Notes: generated from the letters alone by a model not told the origin. Positions 7,726-17,677 are shown, counted from the stretch's first letter. The stretch: 64,000 nt of DNA from Sphingomonas sp. 32-66-10 (GCA_002280565.1 NCEF01000005.1:1-64000); one strand, 5' to 3'. Translations and numbers: made by a program.

Positions 7726-9675
7726 TCAGGCCGGGTTATGCTTGGCGAGGAACGCCTCCATCTCCTTCAGAAACTCCAGCCGGTCCTGCTGGCGCGAGAA
7801 ATGATGGTCGCCCAGCGGCTGGACGATATAGGTCACGTCCTTGCCCGCGCTTTTCAGCTTTTGCGCCATGACGCGCGACTGGATGATCGGCACGACGCGA
7901 TCCTCCTCGCCATGCATGATCAGCACCGGGATGCCGAATGACGCCGGGAAATTGACCGGCGAGACATCCTTGAGATCGCTCGCCTGCCGCCGCAGCCAGT
8001 CGCCGCGCGCCTTGGAATACAGAAAATTGCTCTGATAGCGGATCATGCGGTTGAGGTCGGACACGCCGGCATAGGAAATCGCGCAGCGATATTTGTCGCC
8101 GTCACGCTGCGCCGCCCGCAGCGCCGCATAGCCGCCATAGGACGCACCGACCATGCACACGCGCTTGGGATCGGCGATGCCGAGTTCGGCCAGCGCCTTG
8201 ACCGAATCGTCGAGATCGTCCTGCATCGCGCGGCCCCATTGACCCTCGCCCAGCTCCATGAATTTGGTACCGTAGCCAGTCGATCCGCGATAATTGGGCT
8301 GGATAACGGCATAACCGCGATCGGCCAGGAACTGCGTCCACCAGTCCCACACTTCGCTGTCCCGCGCGCGCGGGCCACCATGCGGCATGACGATTAGCGG
8401 CAGCGCGCCCGAACGCCCCTTGGGCGTCGTCAGCACCGCCGCAATCTCGACCCCGTCACGCGCCTTGTAGCGGATCGTGCGTACCGGATGCAGCCGCCGC
8501 AACCCGATCTCGCTATTGTCGTTCGCGATCGGGAGCAATTCCTCACCCTCGCGCTTGAAGAGGAACCATGCGCCCGGCGAGTCGGGGCTGCTGAAGCGGA
8601 CCACCGCAGCGCTCTGATCGCGGCTCATCGACGCAATCTCGACCTGTGCCCCTTTGACCCGTGCCTCCAGCCGGGTTTGCAGAGCCGCCATCGCCGGATC
8701 GATCCATTTGGTCATGGGCCGGTTTTCCTCGACCATGACGCCCAGAAAGCCGTCTCCCGTCGGATCCGCGACGATGCCGCCAATGTCATAGCCGGGAGTG
8801 GCGAACAGCTGCTTGCCGCGCTTGAAGCTGGTCAGGTCGAGTTCGTAGAGCGCGGAAAAGCCTTCGGCGTCATCCTCGATGATCAGCGCCTTGGTCTTGT
8901 CGCGCAGAAACATCGTGGGGATCGTCATGCGGTCATCGGCGCCACGCGTGCGATCCACCGTGCGCACCTGGCTGTCGGCACTTTCGCGATAGAGTAGCCG
9001 GCTGGAGCGCCCGTCGAGCGACGAGCCGATGCCCATGCGCACCACGCCATCGCGATCGGCATACCAGTCGAGCACGCCTTCGCGCGGCCCCTGCACCAGC
9101 TTGCTCTTGCCCGTCGCAAGGTCGAACTCCTCGACCCGCGCCCAAAAGTCGAGGGAGTCGGAATAGATCGAGCCTTGATAGGCAAGCATCAGCCGCGGCG
9201 TGCCGTCGCGCGCGGTCCAGATGACATCGTCGGCGATCTGCGCGGCCTCCCGGTCAGCCAGCATCGCCATGGCGGCGGTCTTGACGTTCAGGCTGACCGC
9301 GCGCCGGAAGTAGAAATTCTGCCCCTGCACCGGCCGCTCGCGACCGACCCCGACCACGGCCCATTCGTCATTGACCCAGCGCCACCAATTGAGGTCGGAC
9401 TTGCCGGGATTATAGTATGTCGGCGGCGTCTTGCCATCGAGCGGGATCAGCGCGAGCAGCATCTGGCCGTTGCGCGCGACGCGGGCGAGCAACCGTGTGC
9501 CATCGGGCGAAAGTGCCGGATCCTCGATCTGGGGCAGTTGCGCAAACACCTCGACCGACAGCTGGGCGGGCACGACGGCCCGCGCGGGGGCCGGTGCGGT
9601 GGCGGGAGTCTGCGCCGGCGGCGCGGCACCGATCGTCGCAAGGCCAGCAGCCAAGATCATGAACTTACGCGACAT
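7726..9675 (-). CDS. secreted S9-family prolyl oligopeptidase
   Basis: The 649-residue protein has a signal peptide (KFMILAAGLATIGAAPPAQ), a variable N-terminal part expected to form a beta-propeller, and a C-terminal alpha/beta hydrolase domain. The nucleophile motif is GASYGGYAAL, and the catalytic His is in GDHHFS near the end. It probably cleaves peptides in the periplasm or outside the cell. The ATG at 9675 is preferred because GGGGGGA stands just before it. It is convergent with engB. Confidence 0.9.
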   Translation of the reverse strand: MSRKFMILAAGLATIGAAPPAQTPATAPAPARAVVPAQLSVEVFAQLPQIEDPALSPDGTRLLARVARNGQMLLALIPLDGKTPPTYYNPGKSDLNWWRWVNDEWAVVGVGRERPVQGQNFYFRRAVSLNVKTAAMAMLADREAAQIADDVIWTARDGTPRLMLAYQGSIYSDSLDFWARVEEFDLATGKSKLVQGPREGVLDWYADRDGVVRMGIGSSLDGRSSRLLYRESADSQVRTVDRTRGADDRMTIPTMFLRDKTKALIIEDDAEGFSALYELDLTSFKRGKQLFATPGYDIGGIVADPTGDGFLGVMVEENRPMTKWIDPAMAALQTRLEARVKGAQVEIASMSRDQSAAVVRFSSPDSPGAWFLFKREGEELLPIANDNSEIGLRRLHPVRTIRYKARDGVEIAAVLTTPKGRSGALPLIVMPHGGPRARDSEVWDWWTQFLADRGYAVIQPNYRGSTGYGTKFMELGEGQWGRAMQDDLDDSVKALAELGIADPKRVCMVGASYGGYAALRAAQRDGDKYRCAISYAGVSDLNRMIRYQSNFLYSKARGDWLRRQASDLKDVSPVNFPASFGIPVLIMHGEEDRVVPIIQSRVMAQKLKSAGKDVTYIVQPLGDHHFSRQQDRLEFLKEMEAFLAKHNPA

Positions 9676-9746
9676 TAATCCCCCCATTGCCGAACGGCCC
9701 CGGCGCGCAACCTGTCGCGTCAGCGGCCGCCGCGCAAGCGAAATGG

Positions 9747-10109
9747 TCAGGCTGGTGGGAACCGCCGTGCCCAGCGCTGAAGCCGGGGCCGCACGCGCAA
9801 AAAGCCGCGATAGCCGCGCTCCAGCAGCGCCAGGACGATGCGATTGCGTGCGGCCAGGCCAAGAGGGCGGAGCAACGGAATCGCGCGCCACATCGCGGCA
9901 AACGCCGCGGCGCCCGACAGCAGTTGCCCGCCTTCGCGCGCATGGAAGCGGGCCAGCAGTTCGGCCCGGTCGATCGGGCAGGCCCCATCGCCCAGCCCCT
10001 CGATCGCGACAAAGTCGATCCGTCCCCGCCGATCCAGTCGCTGCATCAGCGCGATCTCACGGACGCATAGCGGGCATTGCCCGTCATACCAGACGGTGAC
10101 TGGGTGCAT
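9747..10109 (-). CDS. DCC-family (DUF393) thiol-disulfide oxidoreductase-like protein
   Basis: The 120-residue protein has the family hallmark YDGQCPLCVREI at the N-terminus (a CxxC-like pair) and a later GxxAFAAMWRAIPLL segment. DCC proteins are predicted to have a thioredoxin-like fold, but the substrates are not known. It lies upstream of the S9 peptidase on the same strand, 71 bases apart, and divergent from the glutathione transferase. Confidence 0.8.
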   Translation of the reverse strand: MHPVTVWYDGQCPLCVREIALMQRLDRRGRIDFVAIEGLGDGACPIDRAELLARFHAREGGQLLSGAAAFAAMWRAIPLLRPLGLAARNRIVLALLERGYRGFLRVRPRLQRWARRFPPA

Positions 10110-10186
10110 GACGCACGCCCTAGCAGACGTGTCCGGAAAGTCACCGCGCCATTGCCCCGCCCCCGCCCCGCCGCTATCCCCGCGCG

Positions 10187-10852
10187 ATGCTCAAGCTCTT
10201 CATCGGCAACAAGGCCTATTCCTCCTGGTCGCTGCGCGGCTGGCTCGCGTGCAAGCTCTCCGGGCTTCCGTTCGAGGAAGTCGTAGTGCCGCTCTACGAT
10301 CAGGACTGGGACCAGCGGCGCGAAGGCGACGAGTTCGCGCCGTCGTCGGGCAAGGTGCCGATCCTGTGGGATGGCGACGCGGTGGTGTGGGACAGCCTGG
10401 CCATCGTCGAGTATCTCAATGAAAAGTCGGGCGGCGACAAATTCTGGCCGACCGATCCCACGGCGCGCGCCATGGCGCGGTCGATGGCGGCGGAGATGCA
10501 TTCGGGCTATGCCGCGCTGCGCCGCAAGCACAGCATGAACATCCGCCAGGTCTATCCGCCCAAGACCCCGGACGCAGATGTCATGCACGACATTCAGCGG
10601 ATAATGGAGCTGTGGGCCCAGGCCCGCGCCCGCTACGGCAGCGACGGCGAATTCCTGTTCGGCCAGTTCGGCGCGGTGGACGTGATGTTCGCACCGGTCG
10701 TGACTCGCTTCGTCACCTACTCCCTCCCCGTCGCGCGCTTTGCGCCTGCGTACATGAACGCGGTGCTCCAGCACCCCTTCATGCAGGACTGGATCGCCGG
10801 CGCGCAGGAAGAGGAATGGGTGATCGAGCAGTTCGAGCAGGAACCGGCCTAA
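10187..10852 (+). CDS. glutathione S-transferase family protein
   Basis: The 221-residue protein has an N-terminal thioredoxin-like GST domain (NKAYSSWSLRGWLACKLSGL, then the GSH-binding cis-proline part KVPIL and the SLAIVEYL helix) and a helical C-terminal domain. The NKAYSSWSLR start resembles the GST subgroup seen in many proteobacteria next to detoxification genes. The substrate cannot be read from sequence. Its end overlaps the end of the convergent gene by 4 bases. Confidence 0.88.
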   Translation: MLKLFIGNKAYSSWSLRGWLACKLSGLPFEEVVVPLYDQDWDQRREGDEFAPSSGKVPILWDGDAVVWDSLAIVEYLNEKSGGDKFWPTDPTARAMARSMAAEMHSGYAALRRKHSMNIRQVYPPKTPDADVMHDIQRIMELWAQARARYGSDGEFLFGQFGAVDVMFAPVVTRFVTYSLPVARFAPAYMNAVLQHPFMQDWIAGAQEEEWVIEQFEQEPA

Positions 10853-12453
10853 GGACTGGTCGTCTTCCCTGCCATCCATGCGATCTTGACGCATTCGGAG
10901 AATAGCGGCGCGCGCCGTCGCAGCTGCGTCTGTGCGGCGGTGTCGAACTCGACATGCGACTGCAGATGCTCGATCGCCCCGGCCATTGCGGAACGACACA
11001 GGCTGCGTGCTTGAGGAACGTCACGGTCATTGCGCGCCATGAATGCCGCAGCAACGGTCAGCCCCTCGACCCGATAGCGATCGGCCAGTGGCAACGGGGC
11101 CATGCCCGCGATCGCGTCCTTCATGTCGCGAATGATATCCTCCTCGATATAGTCGCGGGCCATCGCATGCCGGAACCCTTCGGTCAGAAACTGCTCCTGC
11201 CCCTGCGCATCCTTGGCCCGCAGCATCGCGACCATCGGCGTATCCTTGCCGATCAGTCGCCCGGCCTCTTCATAGGCCTGACGATAGGCGGTCAGCATCT
11301 GCCGCCACACCCCGCCCTCCCATTGCAGGGCACCCCGGTCGATATCACGCTGCATTTTTTCTGCGGCCATCGCCCAGGTATCGGCTGCGGCGATGGACGC
11401 CTCCAACGCATAGATGCCGGTCAGCGCCCGGTGGACCCCGGATGGCTCACCGTCGCGAAACCCGATGGCGATGTTGAGCGCACCCTGCGCCCGCGCGGCG
11501 CGGATCGCGGGCGGGCGCAACAGTCGCTCGTCTTCCGGGGTCACGAGCGGTGCCAGCAGGTCGCGGGCGGTGGTCAGGAACGGCACCGCAGCGTCGTAAA
11601 GCTCCTGCCGGATCAGATTGCGGCCCAGCGCCACCAGCACATCGGCACGAACATGCGGTAGCGATTGCGCCTGAACTTCGGGCAGTAATGCCCGCAACTG
11701 CTGCTCCGCCTCGCGCCATCGCCCGGTCTGCTCGGTGGCGATCGCACAGCTGACCCGCAGGTGCAGCCGCGTCGCATCGTCAGCCCCCGGTCCGCCGGAC
11801 ACGCTGGCGCACTCCCGCACTGCCTGATCGCGGCCCAGCATCGCCGCAGCACGCAGTGCCTCAGCATGCATGCGCCATCCGGTGACTGATTGGGTTCCCT
11901 CGATCCGCCGGGCCAGCGTCGCCGATCCCTCGGCATAGATCAGGATCGTGGCAGGATAGCCAAGCTGTTCATAGCGTTCGGTCTGCGCAACCAGATCGGC
12001 CAGCGCCGCTGCTCCACCCCCGGGCTCAACCAGCAGATCCGCGACATAGGCAGCGTGCAGCGGCAGCGATGCGGGGTAATCGGCGCTCGACATGATGCCC
12101 GCCGCCGCCTTGAGCCGGGCCAGCGGGGTCTTGGCATCGACTGGATCATAGACCGAGTCCGTGATCCCCTGCACCGCCCATTCGGCGAGCGGGCGCATCC
12201 CGCGCCGCCGCGCCTCACCAAAGGCAAAGGTAAGAATATTGTTGCATTCAAATGCCTTGGGGTCACCCCGCTCGGCTGACCCGATCACGCACGCGCCATG
12301 TTCGCGCCGGACGATCTGCTCCATCCGCGCATCGGGTGCGGTGCGGGCAGCGGTCGCTACGGCCTCACGCATCGGGCGGAACTCGACCTGCGCCGCTGCC
12401 GGAACGGCGATGCCCAGCGCGATGACATGCGCAATAATCCGGACGGGGCGCAT
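10849..12453 (-). CDS. exported protein of unknown function, probably helical repeat
   Basis: The 534-residue protein begins with a signal peptide (IIAHVIALGIAVPAAAQ) and then consists of Ala/Leu/Arg-rich helices over its whole length, with TPR-like spacing in the middle (about 200-320). I see no catalytic motif. Six or so cysteines (for example GACVIG, FECNN, RECASV) suggest disulfides in the periplasm. It lies 3 bases downstream of the cupin gene and is likely co-transcribed with it. Confidence 0.6.
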   Translation of the reverse strand: MRPVRIIAHVIALGIAVPAAAQVEFRPMREAVATAARTAPDARMEQIVRREHGACVIGSAERGDPKAFECNNILTFAFGEARRRGMRPLAEWAVQGITDSVYDPVDAKTPLARLKAAAGIMSSADYPASLPLHAAYVADLLVEPGGGAAALADLVAQTERYEQLGYPATILIYAEGSATLARRIEGTQSVTGWRMHAEALRAAAMLGRDQAVRECASVSGGPGADDATRLHLRVSCAIATEQTGRWREAEQQLRALLPEVQAQSLPHVRADVLVALGRNLIRQELYDAAVPFLTTARDLLAPLVTPEDERLLRPPAIRAARAQGALNIAIGFRDGEPSGVHRALTGIYALEASIAAADTWAMAAEKMQRDIDRGALQWEGGVWRQMLTAYRQAYEEAGRLIGKDTPMVAMLRAKDAQGQEQFLTEGFRHAMARDYIEEDIIRDMKDAIAGMAPLPLADRYRVEGLTVAAAFMARNDRDVPQARSLCRSAMAGAIEHLQSHVEFDTAAQTQLRRRAPLFSECVKIAWMAGKTTSP

Positions 12454-12456
12454 CGA

Positions 12457-12909
12457 TCAGGTCCCGAACCCGCTACCATCCTTCCGCCTGAACCCGACGC
12501 CGTTCGCAAGATGCATGTCGATATCGGGATAATGACAGTCGCTCGCCGCCGGGCGGCCGATCGCAACGAACACGCAATCGGCATCGCTGCGATTCTGCAG
12601 GACATGGCCATTGCCATCGCCCTTGGCAAAGGTCGCGACATCGCCGGGGCGCATGACATGCTCACCCGCATCGTCGACCAGCACCGCCTCGCCCGCCAGC
12701 ATGACCACCAGTTCGTCCTCGCCCTCATGCCAGTGGCGCTGCGCCGACCATGCGCCGGGCTTGAGCGTCACATGGCTCGCGCCGAAATCGGTGAGGCCCG
12801 ATGCGGGGGCGAGGCGGCGGTACCAGCGGCCCTGCACGACATCGGCATATTCGGCGGGATAGCCGGTCGCGTTGGTCTGCGGGATTGTGTCAAGGTCGAG
12901 CTTGGGCAA
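12457..12909 (-). CDS. cupin domain protein
   Basis: The 150-residue protein carries both cupin motifs: HWHEGEDELVVMLAGEAVL and then GDVATFAKGDGNGHVLQN. The His/Glu set suggests a bound metal. The protein resembles sugar- or signal-binding cupins of alphaproteobacteria, but the ligand is unknown. It is divergent from dapE, and only 26 bases separate the two starts. Confidence 0.85.
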   Translation of the reverse strand: MPKLDLDTIPQTNATGYPAEYADVVQGRWYRRLAPASGLTDFGASHVTLKPGAWSAQRHWHEGEDELVVMLAGEAVLVDDAGEHVMRPGDVATFAKGDGNGHVLQNRSDADCVFVAIGRPAASDCHYPDIDMHLANGVGFRRKDGSGFGT

Positions 12910-12935
12910 AGGAGCCTCCCAGTGAAGGAGCGAAT

Positions 12936-14057
12936 ATGCCCGATGTCGTCGACCTGACCAAGGCGCTGATTGCCGCGCCCAGCATCACCCCCGCGCGGGG
13001 CACGGTGTTCGATGTGCTGGAGGCGGCGCTGATCCCGCTCGGCTTTGCCGTGGAGCGCTTCGTGGCGGGTGAAGCCCCCGACGGCCCGGTCGAAAACCTG
13101 CTTGCGGTGCGCCATGCCGCGCCCGGGCCGCATTTCGCCTTTGCCGGGCATCTCGATGTCGTGCCCCCGGGCGAGGGCTGGGCGAGCGGCGCGTTCGAGC
13201 CGGAAGTGCGGGGGGACCTGCTCTATGGCCGGGGCGCGGTGGACATGAAGGGCGCGATCGCGGCATTCGTGGCGGCGCTCGCTCCCCTGCCGGCATCCGG
13301 CACCGTCAGCCTGATCATCACGGGCGACGAGGAAGGGCCGGCGACCTATGGCACGCTCGCGATCATGGATCGGATGGCGGCGCGCGGGCTGACCCCCGAC
13401 TTGTGCCTGGTGGGCGAGCCAACCTCGGCGCTGCGGCTGGGCGACACGATCAAGATCGGGCGGCGCGGATCGACCGTGATCGATATCGAGGTGCCGGGGC
13501 GGCAGGGCCATGTCGCCTACCCGCAGCTCGCGGACAATCCGATCCCGCGCCTGGTCCGCGCGCTGGCAGAGATCGACGCGATCGTGCTGGACGAAGGGAC
13601 CGACTGGTTCCAGCCGTCGAATATCGAGGTCATCGATCTGGAGGTCGGCAACCCCGCGACCAATGTCATCCCCGGCCGGGCAAAGGCGCGCCTCTCGATC
13701 CGCTTCAACGACCAGCATCGCGGGACCGACCTGATCGCGCGCGTGCAGGACATCGTCCACACCCACGCCCCCGCCGGCATCGTGCGCGGCCGCGTCTATG
13801 GCGAGGCGTTTCTGACGCAGCCGGGCGCGCTGTCCACGCTGGTCGCAGATGCGATCCTGGCGGAAACGGGGGTCGAAGCAGAGCTGTCGACCAGCGGCGG
13901 CACGTCCGACGCGCGCTTCCTCTCGCGCATCTGCCCGGTGGTCGAATTCGGCCTGCTCAACGCCACGATGCACAAGCTGGATGAGGCGGTCGCGCTGGAA
14001 GATCTGCACGCGCTGACGCGCATCTATGCGGGCGTGCTGGGTCGGGTGTTCGGGTAG
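12936..14057 (+). CDS. dapE: succinyl-diaminopimelate desuccinylase
   Basis: The 373-residue M20 metallohydrolase has the metal-site motifs GHLDVVPPGEGW, GRGAVDMKG, GDEEGPA and the DapE-specific TSGGTSDARF. It removes succinate from N-succinyl-LL-diaminopimelate in lysine and peptidoglycan synthesis. The start at 12936 has GAAGGAG seven bases upstream; upstream codons in frame are antisense to the cupin gene. Length is normal. Confidence 0.95.
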   Translation: MPDVVDLTKALIAAPSITPARGTVFDVLEAALIPLGFAVERFVAGEAPDGPVENLLAVRHAAPGPHFAFAGHLDVVPPGEGWASGAFEPEVRGDLLYGRGAVDMKGAIAAFVAALAPLPASGTVSLIITGDEEGPATYGTLAIMDRMAARGLTPDLCLVGEPTSALRLGDTIKIGRRGSTVIDIEVPGRQGHVAYPQLADNPIPRLVRALAEIDAIVLDEGTDWFQPSNIEVIDLEVGNPATNVIPGRAKARLSIRFNDQHRGTDLIARVQDIVHTHAPAGIVRGRVYGEAFLTQPGALSTLVADAILAETGVEAELSTSGGTSDARFLSRICPVVEFGLLNATMHKLDEAVALEDLHALTRIYAGVLGRVFG

Positions 14058-14060
14058 GGC

Positions 14061-15758
14061 CTACGCCCGCAGCGCCAATCGTGGCGCCGCGCTCGCCCAT
14101 TCGAGGAACGCATCCTCGGCCATCGGCTTGGCGATGACGTAACCCTGCAAGATGTCGCAGCCGATCACGCGCAGCACTTCCAGCTGCGCCTCGGTCTCGA
14201 TCCCCTCAGCCACGACCTCACAACCGATGCCGTGGATCAGGCCGATCACGGCATGCGCAATCGTCCGCGCCTCGGCGCTGGTCGCGACATTCTCGACCAG
14301 GCTGCGGTCGAGCTTGACGCGGTCGAGCGGCAGGTCGCGCAGGCGCGCAAGGTTGGAATAGCCGGTGCCGAAATCGTCGACCGCCACGGTCGCGCCATCG
14401 CTGCGCAGTGCCGCGATCGCATCGATCACCTCACGCGAACAGTGCATGGCCAGCGTTTCGGTAATCTCCAGCTCCAGCAGCCGCGCGGGTGCACCGGCCG
14501 CCTGCATCGCTTCGCGCAACCGGCGGAAGAAGGCGGCATGGTCGAGCTGGCGCGGGCTGATATTGACCGCCATCCGCTGTTCGATACCCAGCGCACCCCA
14601 ACGCGCGATCGTCGCGGCGACATGTTCGACGACCCATTCACCGATCTCGACGATCAGGCCGGTTTCCTCGGCGCGGCCGATGAAGCTGCCGGGCAGGCAC
14701 AGGCCACGCGTCGGATGCTGCCAGCGCAGCAGCGCTTCGGCGGCAACGATGCGGCCGTCGCCCGCGCTGATCTGTGGCTGATAGACGAGGGTGAACTCAT
14801 TGCGCTCGACCGCCATGCGCAGATCGCTCTCGAGCACCGCGCGTTCGGCGATTTCATTGGCAAGATGATCGGTGAAATGTTCGGCGCGACCGCGACCCTT
14901 GGCCTTGGCGTGATACATGGCGGCGTCGGCCGCGCGCATCAGATCGGTCAGCGACGAGCCATGTTCGGGCCGGATCGCGATGCCGACCGATGCGCCGATC
15001 GACACTTCCTGATCGGCCAGGTCGAACGGTTCGGACAAGGCGAACAAGATGCCGCGCCCGACCCGGTCGGCGTCGCGGACATGGCCCAGCTCGGGGAAAT
15101 AGATGGTGAATTCATCACCCGACAGGCGACCGATCAGCGGCTGGCGCGCATCGCCCTCGATCGCGAAGCGGTCGGCGACCGCGCGCAGCCGGTTGGCGAC
15201 CATGCCAAGCAATTGGTCGCCGACGGCATGGCCCAGCGTGTCGTTGACCGCCTTGAACCGGTCGAGATCGATGAAGAATAATGCCGCCATCGCATCCTGT
15301 GGCAGCTCGGCCAGCATCCGCTCGCAACTGCGGCGGAAATGGGTGCGATTGGGCAGACCGGTCACCGGGTCATACAGCGCCAGCCGCTGCACGCTCTCCA
15401 GATTGCCGTGAAGCTGGCGGAACAGCCCCTCCATCGCATGCGCGAGCGGCGGGACGCATTGCTCCACCTCTTGCGGAATTTCGCTTTGCAGGTCGCCATT
15501 GGCGGCGCGGGTCAGTCGTTCGATCGCGGCGTCGATCGCTGCGGCGGTCGAGGCGATGGTGCGCTCGGCATAGGCCCAGCACATCGCGGCACAGATGATC
15601 GCCGCGATCAGCGCGCGGCTGGCGCTGGCAACATCGAACGGCCCGCGCGTCGTCGCGGCGAGCGCCAGGATGAAGACAAACGCCCCCGCGCACAGCGCGA
15701 ACGCGATCGCGCGGCTTTTGAGCGAAAATCCGTCCATCGCCGTTGCGCGATCCCCCAC
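14061..15758 (-). CDS. membrane GGDEF/EAL protein (c-di-GMP turnover)
   Basis: The 565-residue protein has two N-terminal membrane helices (about 15-65), a short HAMP-like helical linker, a GGDEF domain and an EAL domain. The GGDEF motif reads LSGDEF, so the first Gly is Ser, which may lower cyclase activity. The EAL domain keeps AEALLRW, LEITETL, VDDFGTGYSNL and VVAEGIETE, so it should be an active c-di-GMP phosphodiesterase. There is no sensory domain beyond the short membrane part. A start seven codons later (MDGFSLK) is possible. Confidence 0.9.
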   Translation of the reverse strand: MGDRATAMDGFSLKSRAIAFALCAGAFVFILALAATTRGPFDVASASRALIAAIICAAMCWAYAERTIASTAAAIDAAIERLTRAANGDLQSEIPQEVEQCVPPLAHAMEGLFRQLHGNLESVQRLALYDPVTGLPNRTHFRRSCERMLAELPQDAMAALFFIDLDRFKAVNDTLGHAVGDQLLGMVANRLRAVADRFAIEGDARQPLIGRLSGDEFTIYFPELGHVRDADRVGRGILFALSEPFDLADQEVSIGASVGIAIRPEHGSSLTDLMRAADAAMYHAKAKGRGRAEHFTDHLANEIAERAVLESDLRMAVERNEFTLVYQPQISAGDGRIVAAEALLRWQHPTRGLCLPGSFIGRAEETGLIVEIGEWVVEHVAATIARWGALGIEQRMAVNISPRQLDHAAFFRRLREAMQAAGAPARLLELEITETLAMHCSREVIDAIAALRSDGATVAVDDFGTGYSNLARLRDLPLDRVKLDRSLVENVATSAEARTIAHAVIGLIHGIGCEVVAEGIETEAQLEVLRVIGCDILQGYVIAKPMAEDAFLEWASAAPRLALRA

Positions 15759-15806
15759 GCCAGCCGGACCATCCGGCTTCCTGACAGTGGGTATGCAGGC
15801 AAAGAG

Positions 15807-16394
15807 TTAAAAATTTCGCGCTGGCGACCGAGATCGGCGCAAGATGATATAAAGGGCACCTTGCCCACCATGCCTGGGGTGCGCGCCGCGCACTGCGGCA
15901 ATGGCGTCGGCATGGCGCGAGGCGGCGAGCCAATCGCCCACCGCCGCCCGGATTGCGCCGCGTGCGTGCGGGCGTTCGGACTCGGGTCGCGGCGGCTTGC
16001 CGGTGATCAGCAACAACACCCGGTCGCCGCGTGCAATCGCGCGGTCGAGCCCCTGGTCGAGCAGCGCGTGCGCGCTGGAGAGCGTATGACCGTGCAGGTC
16101 GATCGCGCTTTCCGGGGTGACGAGGCCGCGCGACAGGCGCCGGTCCCACCCGCCGTCGAGCGTATCGCGCGGCGGCTTGGGCGGGGTCGGCGGCGCGACC
16201 GGCTGGCGCAGCGGCGGCACCCGGCCCTTCACCTTCTTGGCCGGGACCGGCTCAGCGACGGGGGTCGGCGCGACGAACGGCACGATCGGTGCGGGCGGCA
16301 CGGGCGTGGCCCGCGCAATCGGCGTCACGCTGGCAACCACGCGCTGCCACAATGCCCGCTCCTCGGGCGACAGGGCGCGCGGCGGACGGGCCAT
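15807..16394 (-). CDS. Smr/MutS2-like endonuclease domain protein
   Basis: The 195-residue protein has a long Pro-rich N-terminal half and a C-terminal Smr domain with IDLHGHTLSSAHALL and LLITGKP, followed by PRHGGQGALYIILRR. Smr domains nick DNA or RNA; the role of stand-alone alphaproteobacterial members is unclear. Its start lies 3 bases from the mltA stop, and the order mltA then smr with the Tim44-like gene upstream is common in this group. Confidence 0.88.
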   Translation of the reverse strand: MARPPRALSPEERALWQRVVASVTPIARATPVPPAPIVPFVAPTPVAEPVPAKKVKGRVPPLRQPVAPPTPPKPPRDTLDGGWDRRLSRGLVTPESAIDLHGHTLSSAHALLDQGLDRAIARGDRVLLLITGKPPRPESERPHARGAIRAAVGDWLAASRHADAIAAVRGAHPRHGGQGALYIILRRSRSPARNF

Positions 16395-16397
16395 CGC

Positions 16398-17657
16398 TCA
16401 GTCGCGTGCGGCGCCGAGCCGCTGCAGCGTCCCCTTGGGCAGCAGCAACCAGGCGGTGCCGCGTGCGGCCATGCCGCCGGCAATGGCGCGCGCATCGTCA
16501 CCCGCGCCCCAAAAGGTATCGAAGCGATTCGAGCCCTTGATCGCCCCGCCCGTATCCTGCGCGATCCACAGGCCATTGGCGTCCTGGCGATCCATCGACA
16601 GGAACACCGGCGCGCCGAGCGGCACGAACTTCGGATCCGTCGCGACCGTCGCCTGCGCCGTGACCGGAATGCCGAGCGCGCCGAGCGGGCCCGGACCGGT
16701 CAGCTCGCGAAAGAACACATAGCTCTTGTTCTCGCGCATGATCGCCGTCCCCTCTTCGGGGTTGGCGCGCAGATAGGCCATGATGCCCTGCATCGACGCC
16801 TGCCCACGCTGGACCAGACCGCGGTCCAGCATCAGCTTGCCGATCCCGGTATAGTCGCGCCCGTTCTGGCTGGCATAGCCGATGCGCATCACGCCACCAT
16901 CGGGCAGGCGCAGGCGGCCCGAGCCCTGGATCTGCAGGAAGAACAGCTCGATCGGATCGGCCGCCCAAGCGATCTCCAGCCCGCGCCCTGCGAGCGCGCC
17001 CTGTTCGATCGCGGTGCGGTCGTGATAGGGAACCAGCTTGGTGCCATCGACCCGCCCGCGGATCGACTTGCCCGCCAGCGTATCGGTAAAGCTGCCGAGA
17101 TCGACATCGACCAGATCGCTCGGCCGGGCATAGACCGGGACTTCATAACCCGGGCGGCGGGTGCGCGATCCGGCGATTTCGGGCTCATAATAGCCGGTGG
17201 CGAACGCCTTGCCGTCGGCGACCTGCACCGTTTCGAAATAGCGCGCGAAAAAGGCGCTGGCGTCGCGATCCTGGGTGGTGCGCGCGGCATCGCAGGCGGG
17301 TTGCCAGTCCGCACCGCGCGTCAACCCGGTCGCGTCGGTGCGGCGCACCAACGTCGCACAGCTGAGCTTGAACGCTCCGAGCGCGCGCGCGGCAGCGGCC
17401 ATGGTGATCGGCAGATCGTCAACCGCAGGGCCGGGTAACAGTCCGGCACCGGCCGCGATGGTCACCCCGGCCGGGACCGGCGCGGCGGGCGCAGGGATCA
17501 GCGGTGTGGCAGCAACCGGCTGACGCACCGGGACACTGGTGGACGCACCCGGCCGCGCGGGGACCGCACCGCCTGTCGCGGGCCGCCCCGCCGGAACCAC
17601 CCCGGACGAACACGCGCCCAACAGCGCGGCGCAAGCCGCTACCCCCCAAGCGCGCAT
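16398..17657 (-). CDS. mltA: membrane-bound lytic murein transglycosylase A
   Basis: The 419-residue protein begins with a lipoprotein signal (CAALLGACSSG). It has the MltA domain (FATGYYEPEIAGSRTR, GSGRLRLPDGG) and the C-terminal 3D domain with its acidic residues (IAQDTGGAIKGSNRFD, FWGAG). It cleaves peptidoglycan to give anhydromuropeptides. ATG at 17657 puts the signal at the N-terminus; an in-frame start eight codons earlier is less likely. A Pro/Ala-rich linker of about 60 residues follows the lipobox. Confidence 0.94.
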   Translation of the reverse strand: MRAWGVAACAALLGACSSGVVPAGRPATGGAVPARPGASTSVPVRQPVAATPLIPAPAAPVPAGVTIAAGAGLLPGPAVDDLPITMAAAARALGAFKLSCATLVRRTDATGLTRGADWQPACDAARTTQDRDASAFFARYFETVQVADGKAFATGYYEPEIAGSRTRRPGYEVPVYARPSDLVDVDLGSFTDTLAGKSIRGRVDGTKLVPYHDRTAIEQGALAGRGLEIAWAADPIELFFLQIQGSGRLRLPDGGVMRIGYASQNGRDYTGIGKLMLDRGLVQRGQASMQGIMAYLRANPEEGTAIMRENKSYVFFRELTGPGPLGALGIPVTAQATVATDPKFVPLGAPVFLSMDRQDANGLWIAQDTGGAIKGSNRFDTFWGAGDDARAIAGGMAARGTAWLLLPKGTLQRLGAARD

Positions 17658-17677
17658 CACTGTCCCCTTATACCCGA

